Assembly (NCBI GenBank): GCA_025200525.1
Contig: CM045760.1
Location: forward strand, 47,077,932-47,141,931
DNA from: Camellia lanceoleosa
Taxonomy: Eukaryota; Streptophyta; Magnoliopsida; Ericales; Theaceae
Reading direction: 5' to 3'
Length of the DNA stretch: 64,000 bases
The notes below the pieces were generated by a model, which worked only from the letters and a program-made list of their open reading frames with translations, made no database searches and was not told where the DNA came from. Made by a program: the position numbers and the translations under genes. Numbering within the stretch: the stretch's first letter is position 1; each line of letters starts with the position of its first letter. Below are positions 12,152-23,363 of the stretch, one piece after another.

Positions 12152-12480
12152 ACAGGTTGGAGATATAGTTGTTCAAAAAAGTATCATTAGGCCAACAGAA
12201 ACAATTACAATTGAAATACTTAAAAACACAGATCCATCGAAAAAAGTAAAAGGGAAAGAACTAGGACCTGACTATTGGGAGGTACAAACCTAATGAGAGG
12301 TTGATCCGAACATATGGACTTGTCAAAACAATTGGACAAGCTATTGGAGCTCAACTTGCCTGCTCCATTTGTGGTATATTTCTTTCGTAAATACTAATTT
12401 TATTAACAATTTTATATTTACTTAATATAGTTTTTAATACTTTTATATGTTTATTTTATGGATGCAGATTTCGCAAGTTA
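12152..12480 (+). pseudogene. Broken TNP1-like (En/Spm accessory transposase) C-terminal segment
   Basis: After an acceptor-like TTTACAG at about 12149-12155, the frame reads VGDIVVQKSIIRPTETITIE and continues through GKELGPDYWEVQ to stop codons near 12290. A shifted frame then reads NERLIRTYGLVKTIGQAIGAQ and ends near 12374. A donor-like GGTATATTTC, an AT-rich interval and a TGCAG acceptor at about 12467-12471 follow. This order matches, from memory of the family, the C-terminal TNP1/En/Spm transposase domain, the subterminal-repeat binding partner of TNP2 in CACTA elements. The frameshift and stops make it non-functional. Its position near the right end shows that the element's genes read left to right. 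The family assignment rests on recognition, not a search. Confidence 0.6.
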
Positions 12481-12889
12481 TGGATGCTAGTCAATAATAC
12501 TTATACAAGTGAAGTTGAGAATTTGGAGACTGAATTTGTTTTGGTAATTTGTCTCTATGAAAGATGGACATAACTATGGTTTTTGAGAACTTATGGTTGG
12601 AATATATATATATATATATATATTTGTTTTGACTTTGTTAGTGTGGTAGAATGTTTTTATAATTTTGATTATGATTTTTATTGCAATATAAATAAATTTG
12701 TATCTTTAGATCAAAAAATAATTGTGATTTGATTTTTTTTTTTTTTTTTGATGTGATGATCCTATGGTGGTAATATTTGTTTATTATTATGGAAATATTA
12801 CAAGATGAATGGATGTCAAATTAATATAGGATATGACAATTAATATTTAATTTTTTTATAAAAATAAGGGACAATTTTTACGAGTATTT

Positions 12890-13466
12890 ACACATGCTTA
12901 GTTGTGGCTTTTAAAAGTGTCATTAAAAAGAAAATATAAGTGGCATTTCATAGTAATGGTAGTAGCTTTGCAAAATGTCACTAGAATAAGCTCCAATGAC
13001 ACTTTTATCCATTTATGGCACAAATGATTTGAATTTTGTGGCATTTGTAAAGTTGTTAAAAATATCAATTGTGGCATAACAAGCGCCATTAAAAAAAGCA
13101 TATATTGGCATTTTTTAGATTGTAAGTGTTCTTTAATGGCACTTGGTACCATCACAAATAGTGTCTACCATAACATCAAAATGTCATTGAAAGTCTATAG
13201 TCTTAATGGTGTAATGACACTTACAAGTGTCACTAAAGTGCCACTAAGTCTTGTTTTTAATGGCACTTGGTAGTGCCACAAATTTTGTCTATATCATGAC
13301 ATCCAAGTGTCAATGAAAGTCTTTAACCATGATGGCTTAATGGCACTTGCAAGTGTCACTAGTATCTATTGTGGCATGTGTATAAATGACACTTGTTCAA
13401 AATGTCACTAGATGAGTAGTTTTGTGGCACTTTCAAATGTCACTAAACTAAGAAAATGTTGTAGTG
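12890..13466 (-). repeat. CACTA right terminus and subterminal repeats
   Basis: More than a dozen short motifs of the AGTGTCACTA, TGGCACTT and TGGCATTT type occur in both orientations, ending in TGTTGTAGTG at the terminus. The composition mirrors 2142-2500 but the array is longer and more regular, with two larger similar blocks at about 13135-13230 and 13255-13350. Confidence 0.8.
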
Positions 13467-13757
13467 GGGTGAAATAAGGCATATGAGAGGTGAAATGAAA
13501 ATTAGGCCATAAGGTGAATCTAACAACAAGAAAATGAGGCAAAACAAAGTTATGACTAGGGAGATACAAATGTTTGAACAAGTGGGTTGAATCGAAAAGA
13601 AGGAAGAAGATGAAGCAAGACAGAAACAGACATATGGTTTACATTGAAACACGGATGAAATTCTAAGATTTAATTTGTTGAAATTAAAACTCTGGAATTT
13701 AAATTGAAAAATACGCAAAATCCTTTTTTTTTTTTTGGTATTTAACTCAAAATTTTA
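13467..13757 (-). repeat. Right arm of the long-TIR element, part after the CACTA insertion
   Basis: The arm resumes with GGGTGAAATAAGGC, homologous to 1950-2080 in the same orientation and inverted relative to 1257-1570. Together with 2092-2141 it forms a complete right arm ending near 13757. Confidence 0.75.
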
Positions 13758-14239
13758 TATAAATTTTATGTATGAATAAAGTCAATTAACTACAATCAAA
13801 AGGGTTAGAGAGTTATTGATGGATTTGAAATCTAACCCATTTTGTTAGAGTTTTGAATTTAACCCCACTAAATTTACCTTTGGTAACTCTAAAATTTCTT
13901 GAAAATTTCACTTGTTACGTATTTTTATGATATAGGTTTCCTATAACATAAAAGGAATTTTAAAGATTAAATTTTGTTATCTCTAAAAATAAAAATTTTG
14001 TCACAAAAATATTTAGAATCAATTTCTGCAATCATAAGGATAGTTGTTTAAATAAGGATTTTAGAGACAACTTTTAAAAATGTCGCTAACAAAGACAAAA
14101 TAATTTGGCCATAAAGAGATTTATTTTTTGAGACAAATTTGGTTCCTAAACTACCAATGTTATCTAATTTTAGTCTTTAAAGTTTTGAATTTCAGTTCAT
14201 ATGATCTAATTGGAGATAGTCTGACCAAATCAAAGTTGG
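13758..14239. other. AT-rich sequence, no gene
   Basis: No domain, RNA gene or element boundary recognised. Confidence 0.5.
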
Positions 14240-14340
14240 GCAAACTTCACTTTTACCCCTTGTGGTTTGAGTCATGTGCGGATAACCCTTTATTCTTTAG
14301 AAATAACCACATAACCTCCACATGATTTGTGGACTAAAAG
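14240..14340 (+). repeat. Left partner of a distant inverted repeat
   Basis: GGGCAAACTTCACTTTTACC followed by CTTGTGGTTTGAGTCATGTG matches the reverse complement of about 23163-23216. The LINE lies between the two, so they probably belong to one older element split by the LINE insertion. Confidence 0.5.
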
Positions 14341-14596
14341 GCACCATCTACTTTCTCATCCAAGTTAACTGACTATGAGATTCATACATCCATGAAGAGA
14401 GTAGGCTATTTTGTAAGACTAAAATACCTCTGGCACATCTTTAAATTTATAAAATCATGTCATTCTTCTTCCTTTTTATCTCTTTACTATATCTCTTTAT
14501 ATTCCCTCACTCCAACCCATTTTACTACACCAACATTTTGTTCTTTTATTTATTTATTTATGAGATGGGCTTCTCTTTAATCCACTTTGTGGACCA

Positions 14597-14929
14597 GAGT
14601 ATATTGTTAGGCCTGTGGGGTTCATCAGGGGTCCTATTTCAATTATTCAAACCGATCAATATGTAAAACTCGTCAAGTACTTCATCTCTGAAAAAAATCA
14701 CATTGACCGGATATTGGTAGTCCCTTGATCGGAATACATTTTTGTTAAAAAATTATTTTTAAAATCATATTTACCATTGATAAAAATGTATTCTGATCAA
14801 GAGGCTACCAATATCTGATCAACATGATTTTTTTTCAGGGATAAAGTGGTCGACGAGCTCTACACATTGAGAGGTTCGAATAATCAAAATGGGACCTATG
14901 ATGGACCCCACAGGCCCAACAATACACTC
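14597..14929. repeat. Foldback (MITE-like) element, about 333 bp
   Basis: Two arms of about 150 bp, about 80% identical by eye, face each other: GTATATTGTTAGGCCTGTGG at the left and, on the minus strand, GTGTATTGTTGGGCCTGTGG at the right. Arms also share CTGAAAAAAATCA and ATATTGGTAG. The loop near 14755-14785 is AT-rich. No coding capacity. A related but more diverged foldback lies at 31013-31367. Confidence 0.8.
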
Positions 14930-15120
14930 CATTCCAGAACTTGTACTGAACAGAAGCTCATCCCCCCCTTTTTTTTATCTCATCAAACCCACTTCCATAC
15001 CTTAATTGACTGTCACATACCAACTTCTCCTCCTAGTTTTGTCTATCCTTCAATCGTAAATATATGTGTGAGGAGTGATTCTACAATATTCCTTCATCCC
15101 AAATAGTCATTTACTTTATA

Positions 15121-15570
15121 CTCGCTCTGATGCCCAAAATAGGCAACACTTTGGTTGGAGGTGCTGAAATTAACACTCCAATGGTTAAGTTATATTATGT
15201 ATGAGAGAGAAAGAGTATCAGCATATAGAAATAGAGTTCAATCAGTTGATAGTGCATACCTTTCTTCTTCTACTCACCTTCTTTATATAGTCATTTGGTG
15301 TAGATATTTCTTATGTAATTTGACATGTTTGTCATCATTACTTGAATGTCAAGGCCCAAGTTCTTACTACACCTCTAGAAAGGGACAACTTAGGCCCACT
15401 TTAGTACTCGACATAGGTGTTTGCCGATCCTGTTGGTATTGTTTATTCAACGTATGTCTTGGTCAGTGAACTTGCTGCTTGGCATTTGATCGTTGGCAAC
15501 CCAGTGGGGCTGATTGGATTTGGGCCTATGATGGTTGGGCCCTGTTTGCCAATTGTGCAGATATTTTACA
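15121..15570 (-). mobile_element. Possible Tat-type LTR relic
   Basis: The stretch GGTGCTGAAATTAACACTCC and the following 'aatggttaagtta' resemble GGGTGCCGGAATTTGCACTC and 'cgacggacaagtcag' in the 403-bp Tat LTR at 53958-54360. That motif is common in reversed Tat-lineage LTRs. No TG...CA ends with a target duplication could be fixed, so this is a weak call. Confidence 0.3.
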
Positions 15571-16589
15571 CGACCCACACAATATGTATGCATACATGTC
15601 TTTTCTATATTATTTTTTTTTTCTAAAATTTTGATTACTTAAATGGTTGGATCTATAGCACATTGGTTATATTCTGAGTTTGTAAATAAAATTTTAAACT
15701 ATTGTATATGATATATATATAGACATATTAAAAAAAAAAAACGAATGCCCACGTCCCTTCTACAACTCCAAGGTTCCTTCAAGTTAATAAGAAAAAGTAA
15801 ACCTTGGAAGAAAAATGCTGGGTTTTCTAGTGTTTTGCATCAGTCAATTTTTTTTTTTGTTCAATGAAGATACATATCTATCTATAATTGTTAACTAGAC
15901 CCATTTCTTGTTCCACATTTTTTTTTCTCAATATAAACATCTGGTGAGAGTTCATATGCTATCAAAAAACTTACATTCTGATTTTGCAGTCCAAAAATCT
16001 TTATGTAATTACATAACTACTATTACATATAACATATTTGTTTAGATTATTATGAGGCAAGGTTATGTGTGGTACACAAAATAGGGCAATAATTAGGTGG
16101 GTTTGCATAGTTTTGATATCATCAGCTCATGACAGTGGGGTAGGGATGTGGGGTGGAGGGCTGCAAAGTGGTAGTCATTGGGGTGAGGTGAGCAGCAGAA
16201 ATGGGAAGGTTGCAAGATGGTCGTCGCTAAGATGACTAGCTATAGATGGGGGTTGACAGCCATGGAAAAAAAAGTCGGAAGAGAATATGTATATATATAC
16301 ATATGTAGGTTTTATTGAGAAAGAGGGAAGAAGAAAATGGTATGAAGGTCAATTTATATATTTGTTAATAGAAGCTAGTGTGCGTTTTAGTTCATAAATC
16401 ACATGATGCTTATGTGATTATTTTCAAAAGAAATTGCATTAATTTAGTCTCCCAACCTATCTAACTTATGTATAAATGACCCCTAAAAAACCATTTTCAT
16501 TAAAAATTTAAAACAAAATGAGAAGTATTCCTATTCCAATTTGAACAAAGTTGTGACAAAAAAAATTAAAGTAAATCATAGAAGATAAA
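15571..16589. other. Non-coding AT-rich sequence before the LINE
   Basis: No gene recognised. A GT-rich block at about 16120-16260 (GGGGTGAGGTGAGCAGCAG) has higher GC but no reading frame with a known domain. Confidence 0.4.
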
Positions 16590-16653
16590 GAGAGGAGGGT
16601 GGAACCCGGTGCTACGCAGAAGAAGAGTAAGCTTGCAAGGGAATCAATCATTG

Positions 16654-18545
16654 ATGGAAGGATTGATCACACTATTTGTGGACGATCTACCAAACTCTAT
16701 GGATTCTAAGAGTTTATTTTATTTGTTTGGTAAGTTCGGAGTTGTCAAGGATGTGTTCATTCCGTCAAAATGAAGGAAAAGTTAAGGAACACGTTTTGGT
16801 TTTGTGAGGTATGATTGTAAGGTGGCTGCTGATATGGCAATTGAGAAAGCAGATGACTTGTGGTGTGATAATAAGGCATTAAGGGTGAAGCAAGCAGATG
16901 TTCAAAAAAAAAAAAAAAAAAAAAAAAGAGCGTAAGGAGGGGGGGAAGGAACGTCTTACAGGGGAAAAGAGGATAGTAAGAGAGGCTAAGAAGGTATTTC
17001 CTCAAATAGGAATGCAGAGTCAACAACGGCGATCTTATGCAGAAGCTGTGAAGTAGAGTACTGATTAGTGGAAAGAAAAGTTGGTAGTTCAAGCAATAGA
17101 GGCTAGAAATGGATGGTTGTATGAAAGCTTGTTGGTCAGTCTTAAAGCAGTTCTGTTATTTCATGAATTTGAAGCTGAGGTCAAGGAGAGAATGAAAAGA
17201 GTTAGAATCAGAAGTGGAGGTGGCAAGTTAGCTGTCCTAACATTCTTCTCAAAGCAACAAATGAATGAGGAAAGGGTACATATGGATGAGTGGATTTCTC
17301 GATGGAGTGACTCCAAAACTGAGTGGGGGAAAGGGAAATTCATTACAATTGAACGATATGTGTGGATTACTTGTATGGGAATACCAATCAATTTATGGAG
17401 TACTAATACATTTAGAGATATTGGCAGCATTTGGGGTGAAGTGGTGCAGTTAGAAGAAGACATTAATAATTCTTGCACCTTTAAGTATGGTAGGGTGAAG
17501 ATTGTTACATCTATAATTGAGGCTGTTAATACAGTGGTATTTTTGGAGTGCAATGAATGCAAGTATCCAGTTCGAGTTTATGAAGATTATCCACTGTTTG
17601 ATTTGTCTAAAAATTACAGAAGGGAGGTGAATTTTGAGTTTCTTGCCTTCAATTCTCTGAGTGTTGTTTGTGAACAGAAGTTACTCAAGGGTAATGGTAG
17701 CAAGGAAAATGAGAACGATGGGTATGATAGTTCTAAGGAGGTGGCAAAAGATTTTGTGGATGTGACAGATAATGATATGGTGGCAAATACAACAGAGGAC
17801 ACGGTGGACAAAAAACAAGTGCAAGTGGATGGAGTTAATGAGGGGTTGGCAGATCCGGTGGTTAATGCAACAAAGTATGTTCTGGGAAGTATACAAGATA
17901 ATGAAGGTGGTAATGTGGAAGGTCTAGAGCTGGTAGAGAGCTCAAGGAATGAGGCGCCAGTCAAAATTCAAAATGTGGTGGGCCGTGTTTGCTCACCTAG
18001 ATTTGTAAGAAGTATTTGTGAGCTTGAATCCCAATATTAATCTTCAAGTCGTTTTAAATGGAATTCAGTTTGGGGCAGCAGTAGCAGGGCCCATTAGGGT
18101 AGATTCAAATTTAAGTGAGAGTGCGGCCCAATATCAAATTGGTCTATCTCTTTGTCCAAAACTAGCCCCAGCTCAAAGAAAGGATAAGGCTATTGCAGCA
18201 ATGAGGGGTGCGACTAATAACAAGGGGAAGAAGCAAGGTCCTCAATTGAGAAGAAGAGTCAAGCATAATCGAAGCCATACGATTCAAAAAGGGGTTCTGC
18301 CCAGTACTAGTCTTAGAAATTGTGCTATTTTTCGAGCTGGTGCAGCGGCAATTTCATCTTCAATTTCACAAAGTAATGCTTCAAGGAGGAGGAGGAAGAT
18401 TAGGGATGAGGCTCTTGCTACATTGCAAGTAAGGAAGGTTCTTGGGTTAGACTGTAAAGATAAGGAGCAGGAGGTTGTCAACCGAATTGTTTTGCTCGAA
18501 CTGATGGATAGAGAGATAGTGGAGGAAGCTGAGAGGGCTGTCTAG
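16654..18545 (+). pseudogene. LINE ORF1 relic with RRM and DUF4283-like region
   Basis: The first segment (ATG at 16654) reads TLFVDDLP, an RNP2 motif, and after two in-frame stops GTRFGFVRY, an RNP1 motif, so an RNA-recognition motif spans about 16663-16890. A poly-A expansion (about 16905-16927) lies in the linker. From 17081 the frame is open for 319 codons with VWITCMGIPINLWSTNTF, typical of the DUF4283-like region that follows the RRM in such ORF1 proteins. An acidic low-complexity stretch is followed by a frameshift near 18018 into a basic C-terminal part (GKKQGPQLRRRVKHNR) ending at 18545. ORF1 proteins bind the LINE RNA in the transposition complex. Stops and frameshifts make this copy inactive. 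Confidence 0.8.
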
Positions 18546-18592
18546 GCTGTTGGGTAGGCTCTGGGGGTCAAGTGAGTGTCTGATGTTTATGG

Positions 18593-21500
18593 ATGAAGAT
18601 AACAACATGGAATGTTAGGGCATTGAGAAAACCAGAGAAGAGAAGAAGCATTAAGAAGCTAGTTAATGACCGAAAGATAGAGGTGTTGCTACTTCAATAA
18701 ACCAAGAGAAGCAGTGTTGATGTTGGGTTCATCAAGTCTTTGTGGCCAGCAGAGAATGTGGGCTTTTTGGAGGTAGGTGCCGAAGGAAGTGCATGTGGTC
18801 TTTTCTGCCTGTGAAATCCTGAGGTATTTGAACTTAAAGAGTGTTGTTGCAACAGAGGTTTTATTTTGATGGCATGAATACTCAATCATACTTTTGAGTG
18901 TGTAGTTGTTAATGTGTATGCACCAAATGATGTTGGTGGCTGGAGGATTTTATGGGAATCATTGTCCAAATTGAGAGTAGCCTTTTCAAGTTCCTGGTGT
19001 ATTGGGGGTGACTTTAATGAGATTTGGTTTATGAGTGAGAGGAAAGAGTACATAAGAAGGGATAGGGGGATAAAGGACTTCAATGAGTTATTCGACACTA
19101 TAGAGTTGCAGGACTTGCCAATGTTAGGAAGATCAATTACATGGTGCAATGATGTGGAGGGAGAGAGGTGGAGCAGGTTAGATAGATTTCTTTTGGATAT
19201 TGGTTGTCCTTTAAGCAGTGGGGATTAAATAGAAGTATTTATGATCACTGTCCAATTATAATTATGACTGATAAGAGGGATTGGGGTCCAAAACCATTTA
19301 GGTGTATCAATGCTTGGAGCTTACATCCAAATTTTGTGGTTGCAGTTAAGACTGCATGGGATAGCTGTTAGGTAAGTGGGTGGGCCAGTTATAGGATTAT
19401 GAAAAAGTTGGGGTATTTTCGAGGTCAATTACTAAGATGGAATAGTGAAGTGTTTGGGAATATGGATGAAAAACTAAAAAAAGATGAGGATGAATTGCAT
19501 GAATAGGATTGAAAGGCTGAGTCTAGAGATTTGCAGGAGTTTGAGAAAAGTCTCAGAAGAGAGGTGCAAAGTTTAGTATAAGACTTGAAGAGGAAAAAAG
19601 AGAATATGTGGCATCAAAAATCTAGGTTGCTATGGGCTAAAAATTGTGACAAGAACACAAGGTTTTTTCATATGATGGCTAGCAAAAGGCAGAGGAAAAA
19701 ATATGCTTGATTATGTGACAGTGAAAGGGTCTTTGGTGGTTCGGCCAGACTTGATTAAGCAAGCAGTGGTGAATTTTTTTGAGAAGCTGTTTTCAGAGGA
19801 GTGTGAGAGCAGACCTAGATTAGTTGGTGTACGTACTAAAATAAGTGAACAAACAGCATCTATGTTGGAATCCGACGTTACAAAGGAAGAAATCTGGAAT
19901 TCTGTGAAGGAGTGTGATGGGAATAAGGCCCCTGGGCCTGATGGGTTCAATCTAGCTTGTTTCCAAAGGTGTTGGTCTATAATGAAAGATAAGGTTATTC
20001 AGGTGTTGATGGAATTCCACTTAAATGGGAAGCTGGCTAGAGGTATTAATAGTTCATTCATTTCACTCATTCCAAAGCATCATTGTCCCATTGGGTTGTT
20101 TGACTTTAGGCCTATAAGTTTGGTAAACTCAGTGTATAAAATTCTTGCTAAAGTTTTATCTAGACGATTGCGGCAGGTTCTTCCTCAGATTATCAGTGAA
20201 GCGCAATAGAGTTTTTTGAGTGGTCGATGTATATTTGATGGACTCTTAATAGCTAATGAGGTGGTACATTGGTGGAAGAAGACCAAGAAGAAAGGAATTG
20301 TTCTTAAATTAGATTTCGAAAAGGCAAATGATTTAGTGAATTGGGGGTTCTTGTGTTCCATGATGTCTAGTTTTGGTTTTGGTGACAAGTGGGTGGGTTG
20401 GATAAAGTCATGTATATCATTAGCAAGAGTCTCCATGTTAGTTAATGGGTTCCCAACTTCAGAATTTTTGCCTCACAAAGGTCTGAGGCAAGGTGATCCT
20501 CTATCACTTTTTCTCTTCAACTTAGTGGCTGAGGGTCTGAACATTCTACTAGAAAGAGCAAAAGAGATAGGACTGATCAAAGGAGCTACTGTGGGTCATA
20601 GTGATTTGAAGGTGTCTCATATTCAGTTCGCGGATGATACGATTATTTTTTGTGAGGCGAGTTGCGAGGAAATCCTTACTATGAAGAGAATTTTGAGATG
20701 TTTTGAAACAATGTCTAGGCTCAAGATTAATTTTCACAAAAGTAAAGTCTGTGGAATTGGTGTTGAAGATGAATTAGTACAGGCCTTTGCCAAAAAGCTG
20801 AATTGTTTAACTCAGAAATTGCCTTTGAATTATTTTGGTTTGCCTCTAGGTGCAAATCCTAGGTGTAAGAGAATGTGCAGCCAGTAGTTGACAAGTTTAA
20901 GAAGAAACTAGCTTTATGGAAAAAGCGGTGCTTATCATTTGCAGGTAGATTGACCTTGATCAAGTCCGTATTATCTGGACTGCCTGTGTATTTTCTGTCT
21001 TTATTTAAAATGCCTGTGGACATTGCTAAATAGTTAGATAGAATTCAATCTACTTTTCTTTGGGGTGGTGATAAGGTGAAGAGAAAAGTGCATCTTGTTA
21101 AGTGGGAGGAGGTGTGTAAAAATAAGTGTCAAGGTGGGTTTAGTGTGAGGAATCTTAGTGAGTTCAATGAGTGCTTGTTGTTCAAATGGTGGTGGAAATA
21201 TGGTTTGGAAGATAAGGCCTTATGGAAAAAAGTGTTTTGTAGCAAGTATGGTCAGTGTGGAGGCAGGTGGAGTCCATTGGCAGTGGAGTTAAGGGGGGTT
21301 TCTGTTTTGTGAAAGGACATTTTGCTCTTAGCTGCACGTAATCCATTTTTGAGGGACTTCTTCTTCTCTAATTTTAAGATTGTGATTGGGAATGGCATTA
21401 GGACAAAATTTTGGGTGGATGTGTGGTGCAATAATCAGAGCCTATCTCTTGTTTTCCCTAGACTTTTTTCCTTATCAGTTCATAAAGATGGTTCAGTATT

Positions 21501-22255
21501 TGATTTTTTGCAAAGGAAAAATAAGGGTGATGACTGAACCACTTATTTAAAAGCCATCTTTTTGCTTGGGAATAGGAGGACCTATCTAACTTGTATGAGT
21601 ACCTTCAAGTTGTACCCAGTTTGAGGAGTCATGTGGAGGATCAGTGCACTTGGCTGGCTAATCCATCTGGTGCCTTTTCTGTAGCCTCTGTGTGGAACTA
21701 GATGGCTTTGCATAAAGGGTGTAACCTAGATTTGTAATAAATATCTGGAAGAATATTACTCCCCCTAAGGTACAATTCATGACATGGTTAGCTTGGAGAG
21801 GTAGGATGAAGTCTGCTGCTTTTATGCAAAGGGTTGGGGTGCTCAAGCCTAATGCAAGCATTCTTTGTGTTTTTTGCAAGACAGAGGTAGAGACACATAA
21901 TCATGTTTTGCTGCATTGTAGTAGTATTTGGAAAGTGTGGTTTGGGATTGTTGATTGGTGGGGTTTGTGTTGGGCCATTCCTGGATCAGTTCAATCTCTG
22001 CTGAGTTGGTGGGCTAGTTTTAAGGTAAAAAAGAATGTTAGGATGTTGTGGAGAATTGTTCCTATGGCTGTGTTATGGTCTGTTTGGGAATTAAGAAATG
22101 CTTGTTTGTTTAATAATGCTCAACCTCATTTTGCGAATTTGGAAGAGTTGGTGAAAGTTAGAGTGGCATTGTGGGCAAAGTCTAGTTTAAAGGATCTGCA
22201 TTATTCTGTGCATGACATTATTTCAAATTTATGGCAAATTTGCTATTCAGTATAA
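18593..22255 (+). pseudogene. LINE ORF2 relic: endonuclease, reverse transcriptase, zf-RVT
   Basis: The start reads MKITTWNVRAL, the usual opening of the AP-type endonuclease. In its LLQETK-type motif the catalytic Glu codon is TAA (18698-18700). The endonuclease continues through NVYAPND and CIGGDFNEI (about 18998-19021). Reverse transcriptase covers about 19830-20880: NKAPGPDGFN, LDFEKANDLVN, RQGDPLS and the active-site FADD (20627-20638). A TAG interrupts it near 20210 and a frameshift follows near 20870. Downstream come several further breaks and, from 21779, the zinc-binding domain of plant LINEs (CVFCKTEVETHNHVLLHC) ending at 22255. ORF2 supplies nicking and target-primed reverse transcription; this copy cannot. 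Confidence 0.88.
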
Positions 22256-23150
22256 TGGGGATGCTGCTAGTGTGTTGGCTGCAAATAGAGGTTGTTGCTG
22301 GTGGGTTGGGTTTCTGGTTACAGATGACTGCCCTGCTTTTGATATGCTTTTGGGCTTTTTGTGTTTTAGAGTAGTTCTCAGATGGGGTTTTAGTAGTGGT
22401 GACTTTGCAAATAGAGGAGTGTTGGATGCTGCTGGTCTTCTGCCGTTGGTTCAATATTGCATTCGGACTAGATGCTAAGTCTTGCCTCTGTGCTCCTCAG
22501 TCTTTGCATCTGACAATATAGTCTTGGTGTTTTTCATCCTGCTGCTGTCTTGTGGCTGCTGCTGCGATCCCAATTGTGCTATGGTTATTGCGGGTGATCT
22601 GTTTTGTCTGCTGTTGTGGTTGAATCTGGGCTGATAGTAGTGTAAGTTGCTGCTGCTAATAGCATTTGGGTTTATTTTCCCTTGGTTGTGTTCTGTTTGT
22701 GTGTGATCAAGGCTAAGGTTCAAGTATGCATTATGAATTGATTTTGGCTGCTGGTGTGGTTGATTCTTGGCTAAGGTTTGCCTGCCTGCTGCTGTGGTTG
22801 TTTCTGTTTTGCTCTTATGTGTCTGTTCTAATCTGTTTAATTGGGATCTGTCTCTCTTTTGTGTTTTGTCAGGCTTTTGTTTTTTGTTTCTCTTGTTGGT
22901 CTTTCCTCCTGTCGGGTTTGGTTCCTCACCAAACTCTTGGGGTTGAGCTTACAGATGATTGTGTTTTCTTTTCAGTGCCAACCTAGTTGGGATTAGGTTA
23001 GTTTGTTATGCTGCTTGCTGCTCTTCCCCTCTTTTATTTGATGTAATCTCATTTTATGTATGATTTTTTCATAAATAAAAGTTTTATTTTTATTTTATTT
23101 TTTTTATTTTTATTTTTTTTTGCTGAAAAAAAGAAAAGAAAAAAAGAAGA
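22256..23150 (+). other. LINE 3' region and A-rich tail
   Basis: This stretch is rich in TG and CTG (many GCTGCTG repeats), has an AATAAA near 23074, a T-rich block (about 23080-23120) and then a degenerate A/G-rich tail. Open frames in it translate to low-complexity hydrophobic strings and are not genes. Confidence 0.6.
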
Positions 23151-23162
23151 AGGATAAAAAAG

Positions 23163-23216
23163 TGATCTACATATGATCCAAATCACAAGTGGATAAAGTA
23201 AAGTTTGCCTATCGAA
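23163..23216 (-). repeat. Right partner of the inverted repeat at 14240
   Basis: The segment with ATGATCCAAATCACAAGTGG and AAGTAAAGTTTGCC is the reverse complement, with mismatches, of about 14243-14295. It lies directly after the LINE tail. Confidence 0.5.
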
Positions 23217-23363
23217 ATTTTCACCAATATTAATTTAGGAATGAAAAAAATATATATATATATATATATTATGATAGTTTAAGAATGAAATAGAAAATCA
23301 TGTAATTTAATCAAATATTTTTCTTCATCTCTCATTTCAAATTCAGTTTTGAAATGACATTTT

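Larger units (their letters stand above)
2142..13466 (+). mobile_element. CACTA (En/Spm-type) DNA transposon, defective, about 11.3 kb
   Basis: The left end begins CACTATAACA and the right end, read on the minus strand, begins CACTACAACA, as CACTA elements do. Both ends are followed by a few hundred bases dense in short subterminal motifs of the TAGTGACATTT and TGCCAC type in both orientations. The flanking trinucleotides are AGG (2139-2141) and GGG (13467-13469), a 3-bp target duplication with one mismatch. Without the nested solo LTR (7303-9768) the element is about 8.9 kb. The only transposase-like coding trace is a frameshifted TNP1-like segment near the right end; no TNP2 transposase was recognised, so it cannot be autonomous. 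It inserted into the right arm of the long-TIR element, whose two halves can be rejoined. Confidence 0.85.
16590..23150 (+). mobile_element. L1-type LINE, full-length but decayed (RRM-containing subclade)
   Basis: The element has a short leader, ORF1 (from about 16654) with RNA-recognition motif, ORF2 (from 18593) with endonuclease, reverse transcriptase and zinc-binding domain, a 3' region of about 0.85 kb, an AATAAA at about 23074 and a degenerate A-rich tail (about 23126-23148). Candidate target duplications are AGAAGATAAAGAG near 16581 and AGAAGGATAAAAAAG near 23143; they are imperfect and low in complexity. It is old: both ORFs carry many stops and frameshifts. The RRM-bearing ORF1 places it with the plant L1 subclade first described in beet (BNR). 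Confidence 0.88.

Noticed and set aside
15155..15626. Overlapping plus-strand frames with a hydrophobic stretch (FADPVGIVYSTYVLVSELAA)
   Set aside because: No family is recognised, the frames overlap each other, and the region resembles a decayed LTR.
16757..17964. Minus-strand open frames across the LINE ORF1
   Set aside because: They are shadows of the ORF1 coding strand, which shows RRM and DUF4283-like motifs on the plus strand.
22726..22986. Hydrophobic frame resembling a small membrane protein
   Set aside because: It is T- and G-rich LINE 3' region; the translation is low in complexity and rich in Leu, Cys and Phe without a family signature.
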